Shown: positions 1-8,543 of the stretch, one piece after another
How the letters are laid out: every line of letters starts with the position of its first letter
How positions within the stretch are numbered: position 1 is the stretch's first letter
Assembly (NCBI GenBank): GCA_023453665.1
Contig: JAEXTA010000065.1
Span: forward strand, 1 to 64,000
From: Bacteroidota bacterium
Lineage (GTDB): Bacteria > Bacteroidota > Ignavibacteria > Ignavibacteriales > Ignavibacteriaceae
DNA length: 64,000 bases
Reading direction: 5' to 3'
The notes under the pieces: model-generated
What the model saw: only the letters and a program-made list of their open reading frames with translations
Told to the model about the DNA's origin: nothing
Databases searched by the model: none
Translations under genes and position numbers: made by a program

Positions 1-602
1 GGATTATACAGATCATTTGCGGATGATAATGTGCCTTCACCAATACTCAAAGATGGTTCGATAATGAGGTAGTCAGTTTTAAAACTGAATCCGACTTCAG
101 GTCCCCAGTAAAACATTGAACCATACCCGTCTTCACGATAATATGCTTTTGAGCCGAGATGAATCACCGCAATGCCGCCAAGTGTTATCCAATCGTTTAC
201 CGAAACATTTACACGTGCACCGAAGCCGACAAACCTGTCATAGTTAAATCCTTTTCCGAATAAGAACTCTGCGGATAAAATATCCCAAATACTTTTATGC
301 GGAATTTCCTGGGGTGGTAAAACAAGAATTGATTTATTCTCAGCAAGTGAATCATAAACTTCTGTTGATGAAATAAAATTTATTTCATCCCATTGTACTT
401 CCCGGTTGCCAAGTTCTTCATTGTAAATGATGAATGATTCTTTATTGCCTGAGATTATTTCGCCTCTGATCTTAGCCCCGGATTTTAACCTTACAACAGT
501 TGTATCGCCGCATTCTCCATAGACATCAGCCTGGACCAGAATGGTATATAAAAGAATAATTAAAGTTGACAGAAAGATTTTCTTAAAGGAAACAAGATTC
601 AT
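1..602 (-). CDS. Exported hypothetical protein, C-terminus cut off by window edge
   Basis: Open frame from an ATG at 602-600 running off the left edge, so about 200 N-terminal residues are visible. Residues 1-25 form a signal peptide (MNLVSFKKIF, then a hydrophobic stretch ending LVQADVYG). Residues about 35-75 look like a small beta-rich unit (VRLKSGAKIRGEIISG, then VQWDEINFI) resembling the short SH3/LSm-like segments found at the start of many Bacteroidota envelope proteins. After about residue 95 the chain has alternating hydrophobic strands with many Gly and aromatic residues (GFGARVNVSVNDWITLGGIAVI), suggesting an outer-membrane barrel. I do not recognise a family. The function is unknown, with an envelope location inferred from the signal peptide. 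Confidence 0.7.
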   Translation of the reverse strand, partial: MNLVSFKKIFLSTLIILLYTILVQADVYGECGDTTVVRLKSGAKIRGEIISGNKESFIIYNEELGNREVQWDEINFISSTEVYDSLAENKSILVLPPQEIPHKSIWDILSAEFLFGKGFNYDRFVGFGARVNVSVNDWITLGGIAVIHLGSKAYYREDGYGSMFYWGPEVGFSFKTDYLIIEPSLSIGEGTLSSANDLYN

Positions 603-1094
603 AAATCACCCGATGAAAAAATTATTGAAGTAACATAACTGATTAGAAATGAAAAAAACCGTTTTATTAAAACAGCACCCGGATCAATATCAAATTTTAA
701 GAAGCCCAAACTCAAAACCCCTAAAAATTATTACCTGTAACTTAACGCTAATAAAAAAAGCAGTCAATCAATTAATTGATTAGGGAGTTTACGAAAAGAC
801 ATACTGTATTGAATGATGTCCTGATTTTTACACGTAGTCATCCCGAACTTGTTGCGGGATTCATTAAACTAAAAAGATTCTGAAATAAATTCAGAATGAC
901 AATTCGATAGTTTATCAAAAAGTGAAGTTTGAACTCTCCCTGTGCTGACCATAGTTTTCATTTATAAAATCCAACAGTTGATTAATTCCCGCTGATAGTT
1001 GTATTTTGTCGTCGCCGGAAAACCGAACATAATTCCGGCTTCACCTCTATTGCTGATTCAAATAATATCTAAATAAAAATCATTAAGTGAATTG
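603..1094. other. Intergenic region without a gene
   Basis: Separates a minus-strand gene (start 602) from a plus-strand gene (start 1095), so it must hold two divergent promoters. I could not place them with confidence. The only structured segment is the interspersed repeat at 818-900. No supported reading frame was seen. Confidence 0.6.
818..900 (+). repeat. Interspersed repeat, copy 1 (second copy 40944-41035)
   Basis: Begins GTCCTGATTTTTACACGTAG and contains two small inverted repeats: TCCCGAACTTGTTGCGGGA, and ATTCTGAAATAAATTCAGAAT. The reverse complement of 41035-40944 follows the same order (GTCCTAATTTC, GTAGTCATCCCGAACTTGTTTCGGGA, ATTCTGAAATAA, CAGAATGAC). The two segments are therefore copies of one non-coding element lying in unrelated intergenic regions. 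The second copy has terminal inverted repeats; this one shows only one clear end. Confidence 0.7.
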
Positions 1095-2174
1095 ATGGAA
1101 AACAAAGGACTGCTTTTCATTCCTGACATAAGCGGGTTTACAAAGTTTGTAAATCAAACGGACATTGAACACAGCCGCATGATAATCCAGGAACTGCTTG
1201 AGTTATTAATAAACACAAATAAGATTGGACTCGAAATTTCTGAAATTGAAGGCGACGCGATTTTATTCTACAAATTTGGTGAAGCGCCTAAGCTTGAAGA
1301 AATCTATAAACAGGTTGAAGCAATGTTCCGTGAATTTCATAAACAACTTCTCAGGTATGATCAGCACAAATACTGCCAATGTAAAGCATGTAATACAATG
1401 GTCGGACTTTCACTCAAAGTGATTACGCACTACGGTGAATTTACAGGGTATAACGTAAAACAGTTCAGTAAACTTATCGGCAAGGATGTTATAGTCGCAC
1501 ACCAGTTATTAAAAAATGATATCGATCAGAATGAGTACTGGCTTGTCACTCAAAACCTGGTTTATGAAACTCCGCCCGAAGGATTTACTGACTGGATGAA
1601 ATGGAACATAGGGGCAAAACAAACCGATTCAGGAGAAATACCTTTTCACTATACACAACTAAGCGAACTTAGAAATGAAATAGCACCCGAACCCAAAACT
1701 GAATATGGACTGACAGACAAAGTAAAAGCATTGTCCTTCACCAGAGAATATGATACGGACATAATCACACTATTCCACGCTGCGGGTGATTTTAATTACC
1801 GGAACAAATGGTTCGCAGGTGTAAGTTCAGTTGAAGTGCCGGATAAACATTTGCCAAGACTCGGAATGAAATGCAAATGTAAAATGGATCACGAACAGGA
1901 AGTTATTTATTCAAGCGGTTATAATTATGATGAAAAAAGAATAGAATTCAGTGAAACAAATGAGAAGAAAAATTTATCTGCAAATTATATTCTTGAAAAA
2001 TTAACCGGAAGCAAAACCAGGCTTGTTGTTGATGTTTATATAAAAAATAAATTTACAGACAGGCTCTTCTTTAGTTTACTTAAGAAAAAAAGAACCGAAT
2101 CGATTATCAATCAGTCTCTTGAAAACTTAGTAAGTTTTGTGAAAGAACTTAAAGTTCCGTCAGCAGTAAGCTAA
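1095..2174 (+). CDS. DUF2652 family protein
   Basis: 359 residues. The N-terminal half resembles the DUF2652 fold, a relative of class III nucleotidyl cyclase domains: it opens with LLFIPDISGFTKFV (about residues 6-19) and has EGDAILFYKFG around residue 52, the positions where a cyclase carries its DISGFT and GD motifs. A cysteine pair cluster CQCKAC lies near residue 93. The C-terminal half (about 200-350) looks like an SRPBCC-type lipid or ligand-binding domain. An in-frame TTG lies immediately before the chosen ATG, so the start could be one codon earlier. No partner gene is evident; it stands alone between divergent and convergent neighbours. Catalytic activity should not be assumed, since DUF2652 members are uncharacterised. 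Confidence 0.75.
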   Translation: MENKGLLFIPDISGFTKFVNQTDIEHSRMIIQELLELLINTNKIGLEISEIEGDAILFYKFGEAPKLEEIYKQVEAMFREFHKQLLRYDQHKYCQCKACNTMVGLSLKVITHYGEFTGYNVKQFSKLIGKDVIVAHQLLKNDIDQNEYWLVTQNLVYETPPEGFTDWMKWNIGAKQTDSGEIPFHYTQLSELRNEIAPEPKTEYGLTDKVKALSFTREYDTDIITLFHAAGDFNYRNKWFAGVSSVEVPDKHLPRLGMKCKCKMDHEQEVIYSSGYNYDEKRIEFSETNEKKNLSANYILEKLTGSKTRLVVDVYIKNKFTDRLFFSLLKKKRTESIINQSLENLVSFVKELKVPSAVS

Positions 2175-2187
2175 AAAATTTATGCGC

Positions 2188-2841
2188 CTATTGTTTGAGT
2201 GCTTTTAATCCTGCGCTGACTTCTTCCCGCGAAAAATTTCCTTTTAATAAAATTTCATCACCTGTGTTTTCAAGTTTTGTATAGAAAGAAATTCCTGCGG
2301 TTAATATATCGGGAAAGCCGGATTCTTTGAGTCTGAACAATTCATTTTCAGCTTTGTCATATCTTTCCGCAATATCATAAAATCTGAAAAGCTCGAATCT
2401 TGTATCGGAAGATAATTCATGATTAACTATCTCCGCGGTTTCATGGATATCATCATAATAAACGCTTATATCAATCCCGTTGTCATCATTATTTATAATT
2501 CCGTAAAGAAATAATTCTAAGATTTTGTGATTATCCTGTTCTGCCTGCAGTTTCTTATTGCTCATTCTATCCAGTTCATATTTCTCTTTTAATAACTTTG
2601 CGGTAAACAGACTTTTGACTGCTGCGGTTTGTTTGTCCTTATTAATATTCAGCAGAGTAATAATATCCTGTGATGACAAAGAGCCGATCAATAGTGAATT
2701 GAGCCCAACGATATTATTGAAAGCATTCTCCAGATCAGTTTCCGCATCAGCAAGATTACCTGCCTTTTTGTTGAAAACTATTTTTGCGAGTACCTGAACA
2801 AGCTGTTCAATAAGCCGCATTATATAGTCGCTGCGTATCAT
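2188..2841 (-). CDS. DUF6483-like protein
   Basis: 217 residues, soluble and mostly helical, with no signal peptide. The opening MIRSDYIMRLIEQLVQVLAKI matches the usual start of DUF6483 proteins as I remember them, and the rest has a TPR-like helical rhythm (residues 140-215, FELFRFYDIAERYDKAENELF). The start codon overlaps the stop codon of the upstream gene (2841-3320) by one base, TAATG, so the two are probably translated as a coupled pair. No catalytic motif is visible. Family assignment rests on the N-terminal motif only. Confidence 0.6.
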   Translation of the reverse strand: MIRSDYIMRLIEQLVQVLAKIVFNKKAGNLADAETDLENAFNNIVGLNSLLIGSLSSQDIITLLNINKDKQTAAVKSLFTAKLLKEKYELDRMSNKKLQAEQDNHKILELFLYGIINNDDNGIDISVYYDDIHETAEIVNHELSSDTRFELFRFYDIAERYDKAENELFRLKESGFPDILTAGISFYTKLENTGDEILLKGNFSREEVSAGLKALKQ

Positions 2842-3320
2842 TATTGTTTTAAATCTTTAATAATTGATTGGAGTCTTTTCTCTAATGTTGCTTCTCTTTT
2901 TGCGGAACAGATTTTAAGTGCGTATTCCTTCTTTCTCGTATAAGAAAGCGAGTTGAATTTTTCTAATATCAATTTATCTTTTTTGAGTACTTTAAGCAGT
3001 GCCTCTGGAATAACAACTGTTCTTTCAGAAACATCAACACTAAGTTTTACATTTACAGGATCACCAATCACCTTGCCGAGTTTATTTCTAATTTCTTTAG
3101 TAATTCCGATGATGTGACAATCCGTTCTCATCTTAACAAGTGAGCCGCGGTATTCAATGTCTTCAAAATAACATATTACTTTTACTCTGCCTTTGGTTTT
3201 GAATTCCTTAAACACATCAAATGGAAATTCAACATAAGCCCCGCCGCTGGGTCCTGCGGATTTTATGATTGCGGTGAAGTTGAATTTATTGTTATCCGGC
3301 ATTGTTTGTTTTTCGATCAC
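2841..3320 (-). CDS. DUF1905 / YdeI-OmpD-associated domain protein
   Basis: 159 residues in two domains. Residues about 12-95 fit DUF1905, a small beta-barrel-like unit (FNFTAIIKSAGPSGGAYVEFP, YRGSLVKMRTDCHIIGITKEIR). Residues about 100-155 fit the bacteriocin-protection YdeI/OmdA-type helical tail (IPEALLKVLKKDKLILEKFNSLSYTRKKEYALKI). Proteins with this pairing are common, and their biochemical role is not established. It is the first gene of a two-gene unit with the DUF6483-like gene (one-base overlap). Confidence 0.75.
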   Translation of the reverse strand: MIEKQTMPDNNKFNFTAIIKSAGPSGGAYVEFPFDVFKEFKTKGRVKVICYFEDIEYRGSLVKMRTDCHIIGITKEIRNKLGKVIGDPVNVKLSVDVSERTVVIPEALLKVLKKDKLILEKFNSLSYTRKKEYALKICSAKREATLEKRLQSIIKDLKQ

Positions 3321-3357
3321 TTTAATTAGCTATTCTTTGCAATTGGCAAAGGTTGTG

Positions 3358-3663
3358 TTACGGTTTGGTTTTTATTAACTCATTTCGTTTTAGTTGTTGA
3401 TGTCCTTCAAAAACCGTAAGCACGTCAATAGATTTTTTCTTGATAAGATATACGATACGATATTTCTTATATATGATTTCCCTTATCGTTTCTATTGATA
3501 ATTCAGGAACGACTCTTCCGCGTTCCGGAAATTTCTCCAGACTTTCAGCCGTTGAAATTAGTTCATCTACAAAAATGTCAGCCATACCGGGATTGTCCTC
3601 AGCTATAAATGAATTAATCTCCTGTAATCTGACTAAAGCTTCCCGCGTCCAGAAAACCTTCAT
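3358..3663 (-). CDS. RelE/ParE family toxin
   Basis: 101 residues, the normal length for this family. MKVFWTREALVRLQEINSFIAED at the N-terminus, FPERGRVVPEL in the middle and the C-terminal strand pattern IREIIYKKYRIVYLIKKKSIDVLTVFEGHQ are characteristic of ParE/RelE toxins. ParE members act on DNA gyrase and RelE members cleave mRNA at the ribosome; the sequence does not let me decide which applies. Its start codon overlaps the last codons of the antitoxin gene (3660-3947) by four bases, ATGA, which is the usual arrangement with the antitoxin first. Confidence 0.88.
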   Translation of the reverse strand: MKVFWTREALVRLQEINSFIAEDNPGMADIFVDELISTAESLEKFPERGRVVPELSIETIREIIYKKYRIVYLIKKKSIDVLTVFEGHQQLKRNELIKTKP

Positions 3664-3947
3664 TTAATTTTTCCGGCAGCTTTTTTTAATTCACGTTTAA
3701 TCTGAGAAGTGGTAAAAACATTTCCATTGTCCGAATCAGATAATCCGCGTGATATAGAATCAATGAAAAGTTTTGTTTGTCTTAGTTTATCAAACTCCTC
3801 CGGTGATATTAGCACACCCGCAGGTTTTCCGTTTTGTGTTATTATTAAGGAATTACGTTTTTTTTGTACTTCGCTTAGATATTTTGCCAAACCGGACTTA
3901 AACTGACCAACGGGAATTATATCATTTGAGATTGATATGTCTTTCAT
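3660..3947 (-). CDS. Phd/YefM family antitoxin
   Basis: 95 residues. The N-terminal half has the Phd/YefM DNA-binding fold signature: IIPVGQFKSGLAKYLSEVQKK, then LIITQNGKPAGVLISPEEFDKL. The basic C-terminal tail (TTSQIKRELKKAAGKIK) is the expected toxin-binding segment. It is the first gene of the toxin-antitoxin operon, and a perfect palindrome lies 28 bases upstream of the start, the likely site for autorepression. Confidence 0.88.
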   Translation of the reverse strand: MKDISISNDIIPVGQFKSGLAKYLSEVQKKRNSLIITQNGKPAGVLISPEEFDKLRQTKLFIDSISRGLSDSDNGNVFTTSQIKRELKKAAGKIK

Positions 3948-3975
3948 TTTACGTCTCCAAATTATGTCTTTATTC

Positions 3976-3993
3976 AGGTCTAAATATAGACCT
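3976..3993. promoter_or_regulatory. Palindromic operator of the toxin-antitoxin operon
   Basis: AGGTCTA (3976-3982), a four-base AATA centre, then TAGACCT (3987-3993): a perfect 7-bp inverted repeat just upstream of the antitoxin start at 3947. Position and symmetry fit the autorepressor site expected for Phd/YefM antitoxins. Assignment as operator is inference. Confidence 0.6.
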
Positions 3994-4027
3994 ATATCGG
4001 GATATCAACAAGGACAAAAATGGCAAA

Positions 4028-4960
4028 CTATTTTTTATAAACATCCGTACTCAAATACTTCATACCGGAATCAACCATAAGTGTAACAACTGTTGATTCG
4101 GGACCAAGCTGTTCTGCGACTTTTATTGCCGCGACAATATTAGCTCCAGATGATGTACCCGCAAATAATCCCTCTTCCCTTGCCAAACGTCTTGCCATTT
4201 CTTTTGCGTCTTCGGTTTTAACAGGAATAACTTCATCGACAAGATCGGGTTTCCATAACGGCGGAGTATAACCAATTCCCACCCCTTCAATTTTATGCGG
4301 ACCGGGTTGACCTCCGGATAACACCGCAGATTCTCCCGGCTCAACAACTATAGTTTTTATTTTTGAATTGTACTGTTTAAGAATAGTCGCAACACCCCGG
4401 GATGATGCCGCTGTTCCTGCCGCCTGAACAAACGCATTAACCTTTCCGGTTGTCTGTTGCCAGATTTCTTCAGCTAACGGAAAGTAACCGCTTATACTGT
4501 CTTCATTGTATAGTTGATTTGTCCAGTATGTGTCGGGTTGTTTGCTGACTTCTTTTGCGGCTTCTATCATATCAAGAATTAATTTCTTAGTTGTAAGTCC
4601 GCCTTCACTTGGTATCATTGTAAGCTCTGCGCCGAATGCTTTCATCTGGTTAAGTTTATCCTGGCTGAATGCATCTGATGTAATAATTTTGAGTTTGTAA
4701 CCTTTAGCAACGCAGATCAAAGCAAGTGATATCCCGGTACTGCCTCCGGTATATTCGACAATCGTATGACCGGGTTTTAACCGACCATCCTCTTCAGCAC
4801 GCTGTATCATTGCCTGTGCTGCGCGGTCTTTCATACTGCCGGTGGGATTTTCCCATTCAAGTTTAACAAAAATTTTTGCACATCCCTTCGGAACAACTTT
4901 GTTAAGCTGAACGAGTGATGTATTGCCGATTGCTTGAAGGATGTTGGTTTTAATTTTCAT
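4028..4960 (-). CDS. PLP-dependent cysteine synthase family protein
   Basis: 310 residues, normal length for O-acetylserine sulfhydrylase and cystathionine beta-synthase catalytic cores. The PLP lysine is K44 in NPTGSMKDR. The phosphate-binding and substrate loops appear as EYTGGSTGISLA and GLFAGTSSGAN. The second Gly of the classic NPGGSVKDR box is Thr (NPTGSMKDR), as in many CysM/CBS-like members, so the sulfur donor and acceptor cannot be fixed. Expected role: replacement of the beta substituent of serine or O-acetylserine. About 90 bases of its 5' end occur again at 5554-5642 on the far side of a lipoprotein gene. This copy is intact. Confidence 0.9.
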   Translation of the reverse strand: MKIKTNILQAIGNTSLVQLNKVVPKGCAKIFVKLEWENPTGSMKDRAAQAMIQRAEEDGRLKPGHTIVEYTGGSTGISLALICVAKGYKLKIITSDAFSQDKLNQMKAFGAELTMIPSEGGLTTKKLILDMIEAAKEVSKQPDTYWTNQLYNEDSISGYFPLAEEIWQQTTGKVNAFVQAAGTAASSRGVATILKQYNSKIKTIVVEPGESAVLSGGQPGPHKIEGVGIGYTPPLWKPDLVDEVIPVKTEDAKEMARRLAREEGLFAGTSSGANIVAAIKVAEQLGPESTVVTLMVDSGMKYLSTDVYKK

Positions 4961-5009
4961 TACTGTTCTCCAAGTCCAAACATAAACTCAAAAATAAAAT
5001 GTGAGTTGT

Positions 5010-5513
5010 TTACAAATCATCAAAGTACTTGAATTGAATTTTGTAATCTTCCCATAGAGGATGATTTTTATATTCGTTTTTATTATGGGCTATTTCTCTT
5101 ATCAGTGAAACTAATTCTTCAAGATCAGATAATTGTTCTTTGTATTCCATAGTAGTTGATCTGAAAAAAATTACAGTGTTGTCTTTATCGTCAGTAACTA
5201 TTCTTATATAAGCCGGGAAACAATTAGGACGATAAGTTAATCCGTCGTGCTCCTCCGGCAAAATTTCTGCAAAATTAAAAAACAAGATACTGTCTGCTTT
5301 AGCTAAAATAGATTTCTGTTCCTCTTGTGTAAACCAGATTGGAATTAAAACTGTGTCTGGAACAAACGATGTGATAAATTGTTTATTAAATGTATCGATT
5401 CTCTGACAGCCATATCCTAATAGTACTTTAACAAATTGTACGTCCGGCTCAACTTTCTTGCTGGCTGAACATCCCGAGATAATAATAGCGATAATAACTA
5501 TGTAAAATTTCAT
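5010..5513 (-). CDS. Putative lipoprotein
   Basis: 167 residues. The N-terminus MKFYIVIIAIIISGCSAS is a lipoprotein signal peptide with the lipobox ISGC, cysteine at about residue 15. The mature part is soluble, with no recognisable family. The gene sits between the complete cysteine synthase gene and a copy of that gene's first 34 codons (5538-5642), so it appears to be inserted or left over from a duplication. Function unknown. Confidence 0.65.
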   Translation of the reverse strand: MKFYIVIIAIIISGCSASKKVEPDVQFVKVLLGYGCQRIDTFNKQFITSFVPDTVLIPIWFTQEEQKSILAKADSILFFNFAEILPEEHDGLTYRPNCFPAYIRIVTDDKDNTVIFFRSTTMEYKEQLSDLEELVSLIREIAHNKNEYKNHPLWEDYKIQFKYFDDL

Positions 5514-5537
5514 CCTGTTAATACTTCTATTTTCTCA

Positions 5538-5642
5538 TTAAAGTCTAATAAATATTTTTGCACATCCTTTCGGAACAACTTTGTTCAGTTGCACGAGTGA
5601 TGTATTGCCGATTGCTTGAAGGATGTTGGAATAATTATTCAT
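5538..5642 (-). pseudogene. 5'-end remnant of a cysteine synthase gene
   Basis: An ATG at 5642-5640 opens a 34-codon frame (MNNYSNILQAIGNTSLVQ, continuing in step with the intact enzyme as far as GCAKIF) and ends at TAA 5538-5540. From about codon 5 to 31 it matches residues 5-31 of the gene at 4028-4960. The four base differences in that core (AAA/AAG, CTG/CTT, CAA/CAG, GTG/GTT) are all synonymous, so the copies diverged while both were coding. Only the N-terminal 10 percent of the enzyme remains, so it cannot be functional. Confidence 0.85.
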
Positions 5643-5679
5643 AAAATTTAGTCGGATAAATTTTTAATTAAATTGAAAA

Positions 5680-5991
5680 CTAAATAGCTTTGTTTAATCT
5701 AGCCCAATCGATAAAAATTTTTAATAAGTTATTTAGTTGGTTAGATCCGCCGTGACCCACAAATTTTTTCTTTTCAACTGTGCAATGAATCCATTCAAAC
5801 TCAGAATCAAGATTTTTTATTTCTTCAAATTTGCATTCTTCCAGTTTCGTGCCTTCTAAATCTATTTTAACACTCCAGCCAGGATTATCTAAAGTCCCTA
5901 TGTTAATGCCGAATTGGTGTTCCCAATCACCATTACAATTTGAGTAATACCAATTTTCAATTTCTTTAATCACTAAATTTTCCTTTTCCAA
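5680..5991 (-). CDS. Immunity protein 53 (Imm53) family protein
   Basis: 103 residues with the hallmark Imm53 sequence: WYYSNCNGDWEHQFGINIGTLDNPGWSVKIDL, followed by a Trp-containing strand FEWIHC. Imm53 proteins neutralise toxins of polymorphic toxin systems. No toxin-like gene lies beside it, so it is an orphan here. The best start is a TTG at 5991-5989, since no ATG fits; a possible ribosome site cannot be made out. A terminator hairpin lies immediately upstream (6005-6040), so it probably has its own promoter inside or beyond that hairpin. Confidence 0.8.
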   Translation of the reverse strand: MEKENLVIKEIENWYYSNCNGDWEHQFGINIGTLDNPGWSVKIDLEGTKLEECKFEEIKNLDSEFEWIHCTVEKKKFVGHGGSNQLNNLLKIFIDWARLNKAI

Positions 5992-6004
5992 AATTATATA
6001 AAAA

Positions 6005-6040
6005 CTCCCGGAAAAATTTTTATTAAAACTTCGCCGGGAG
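6005..6040 (-). terminator. Rho-independent terminator of the VIT/VWA gene
   Basis: CTCCCGG (6005-6011) pairs with CCGGGAG (6034-6040). Reading on the minus strand, the stem is followed by TTTTTATATA. It lies 15 bases beyond the stop codon of the gene at 6056-8389. Confidence 0.8.
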
Positions 6041-6055
6041 AATTTAGTTTGAAAT

Positions 6056-8389
6056 TTATTTCATTAGTATCAGTTTCTTTACATCAGAAAATTTCTTTGT
6101 GTTTCCTGCGGCACTTAAACGATAGAAATATACTCCGCTCGATAGATTACTTCCTTCAAAAATAATAGTGTATGTACCTGCTTTTTGATATTCATTTCTG
6201 ATAACGAAAACTTCTTTACCAAGAATATCAAAAACTCTCAGATCAACAAATGCGTCTTCAGGTATAAGATAACTAATTGTTGTCGACGGGTTAAACGGAT
6301 TAGGATAATTCTGAAGTAATGAATAATCATCAGGTAAAGCGTCAAAATAAATCTCAACAATTTCAGAAAAATCATAACTGCCGTCGAAATCAATCTGCTT
6401 CAGCCGGTAATAAATTTTTCCTTTATAATTTAACTCAGACAGATCATCAACGTACGAATACCGCCTGGTTTCAGTTGTACTGCCGTATCCGGGGATATGT
6501 GCTATAGTTGTCCATTCGGCATCTCCGAATTTTCTTTGAATTTCAAATCCGAGGTTGTTTGTTTCGCTTGCTGTTTCCCAAACAAGCTCAACAGTTTTAC
6601 CTGTCAATGTAGCAGAGAAGGCTACAAGCTCAACCGGGATCTGTGCGACAAATATCGTGAACGGACTTAGTACGCCATACTTTATGCTCAACCAGATGAT
6701 CTGGTTCTTTAAAGCGATTGCCTGTGGTGTGTTCGGGTTTAGACTGTAATATGTCACGAGTAAGTTTTCGATTTTCTTCTTCGCCCATACTTTCGGAATA
6801 AACTGATAGTCAGCAACAGATGTATCAACAAGTTCAAGCTGGTAATTGTATTGAACAGGCTGACCATATCTAGTTCCGCTGAAAGTTAAAGATACGGGAG
6901 GAGCTTCATTATATCTTCCCGAGGCAAGCATTTGCTGACCGATATATAAGTTTGGCATTGGATCAGGATAAACTTCATACAAAACATTTGGTGTAAAGGA
7001 CATTTGTGTATTTAACAAAACAGGATTCCTGATTTTCAAATAGAATTCTGTTATTCTTGATTCAAGCTGATCATTCCCGAGAAACTCAGCAAGTCCGTTA
7101 TTGTTGGCGGCAAGCAATGTCAGCAGTTGAACATTAACATCGCTGCCGATGCCGAAAGTATTTAGCATGATAGTGGCTTCCAACTGTGTAACCAATGAAT
7201 CCACATAATTAAGAATCTGCTGGGTGTTGGTTAAACCGGTTGTAGCCTGTCCATCAGTTAAAAAGATAATGATATTCGCAGTGCTGTCATTTGAAGTTAC
7301 AAATTGTGGAAGCGCAGTACCGAACGCACCGGAGATATTTGTGTTTCCGCTTGCAACAAATGCCGATATATAACTCAGAGCGGCTGTTTCATTGGCAGGT
7401 GTATAATCAACATGTGACGGTCTGAATGATGAAACAGTTGTTGCAAAATCTATTATGTTAAATTTATCCCCGGTGTTCAAATGTTGTACAATAAACGAAG
7501 CGGCATTTTTTGCCTGGATGATTTTTGTTCCAGACATACTTCCAGAGCGATCAACAATAAGAGTAAACACTTTATTAATAACCTGTGCAGAAGGTTCAGG
7601 CTCTACAATAAAAATAAAATATCCACCTGAAATTGTGTCTGCTATACTTGCAGAATCATCAAGGAATGTACTGAACGAATAAAGCCCAAGTTCACTCAGG
7701 CTAAGGCTGTAAACAATTTTATAATTTGAATCAGCGATAGCCTGCGAAAGGTCTATGTGAACTTCAGCAGTATCGCCATTATTAGATATCACCGAAGATG
7801 GATGACTTGTACATTTTATAGAGTCAATTGTTCTTTCCGATACAAGAACAAAATCTAATTTCTGTTCCATCACCGGTTGAGATTGTATTAATGTATACCT
7901 GTTTGGGTAATTGAACATGACATTACCGAAAGAATAAGGGAGGAGCTGCACATAACTTAATTCAACTATTAAAGTTGAATCAGCCAGTAATTGTTGCGGT
8001 ATAGAAAAATATAAAGGTGTAGCGCCGAGATATTGTACAAGTGATGCGTGCGGCTGAGGTCCTGAACCACCACCTCCGCCGGTTGTATCATTTCCGGTAG
8101 GAGCTATCAGTGCTTCGCGCCAGATACCATTAATCTTCCAACGTAAATTTGTTGCACTCGCTCCATCAGGAAGCGGAAAGGCATATTGAACCGTTGTATC
8201 CATCTCAAGATTATTAAAAAATTCCTGGGTGGTTGTAACAATTGAAACCTGGTTTTCAACATATACAGAAACATGAGTGTTGACCAATTGTAAATATAGC
8301 GGCTGACTTTTGTTTACTATACCTACACCATTTGAAAAGAGAGTTGACCCAAATAACAAAAGAAATGAGATGACAAATAATTTTTTCAT
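6056..8389 (-). CDS. VIT and VWA domain protein with T9SS type A sorting domain
   Basis: 777 residues from the ATG at 8389, chosen because it begins the signal peptide MKKLFVISFLLLFGSTLFSNG; an in-frame ATG 33 bases upstream lacks one. Order: VIT domain (about 15-140, strands such as VNTHVSVYVENQVSIVTTTQEFFN), VWA domain (about 270-440) with a MIDAS motif DRSGSMSG and a later FLTDGQ, then a strand-rich linker (VELVWETASETNNLGFEIQRK) and a C-terminal T9SS sorting domain beginning LLQNYPNPFNPST. VIT-VWA proteins resemble inter-alpha-trypsin inhibitor heavy chains and are thought to mediate metal-dependent adhesion. Expected location: secreted or attached to the cell surface. Confidence 0.88.
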   Translation of the reverse strand: MKKLFVISFLLLFGSTLFSNGVGIVNKSQPLYLQLVNTHVSVYVENQVSIVTTTQEFFNNLEMDTTVQYAFPLPDGASATNLRWKINGIWREALIAPTGNDTTGGGGGSGPQPHASLVQYLGATPLYFSIPQQLLADSTLIVELSYVQLLPYSFGNVMFNYPNRYTLIQSQPVMEQKLDFVLVSERTIDSIKCTSHPSSVISNNGDTAEVHIDLSQAIADSNYKIVYSLSLSELGLYSFSTFLDDSASIADTISGGYFIFIVEPEPSAQVINKVFTLIVDRSGSMSGTKIIQAKNAASFIVQHLNTGDKFNIIDFATTVSSFRPSHVDYTPANETAALSYISAFVASGNTNISGAFGTALPQFVTSNDSTANIIIFLTDGQATTGLTNTQQILNYVDSLVTQLEATIMLNTFGIGSDVNVQLLTLLAANNNGLAEFLGNDQLESRITEFYLKIRNPVLLNTQMSFTPNVLYEVYPDPMPNLYIGQQMLASGRYNEAPPVSLTFSGTRYGQPVQYNYQLELVDTSVADYQFIPKVWAKKKIENLLVTYYSLNPNTPQAIALKNQIIWLSIKYGVLSPFTIFVAQIPVELVAFSATLTGKTVELVWETASETNNLGFEIQRKFGDAEWTTIAHIPGYGSTTETRRYSYVDDLSELNYKGKIYYRLKQIDFDGSYDFSEIVEIYFDALPDDYSLLQNYPNPFNPSTTISYLIPEDAFVDLRVFDILGKEVFVIRNEYQKAGTYTIIFEGSNLSSGVYFYRLSAAGNTKKFSDVKKLILMK

Positions 8390-8543
8390 GATAACCCCGC
8401 TGATTATTAATGAACTCTGCAAATAAATTTGAATTTTCTTTATTCATTAGCAAGATGAAAGCAGAATTTATTTTTAGTGATAATTAGGCAGAGTTGTTAA
8501 TTGTAAAATGTTGCCCATTGATAAAACTTTAAGATTAAGCGGA

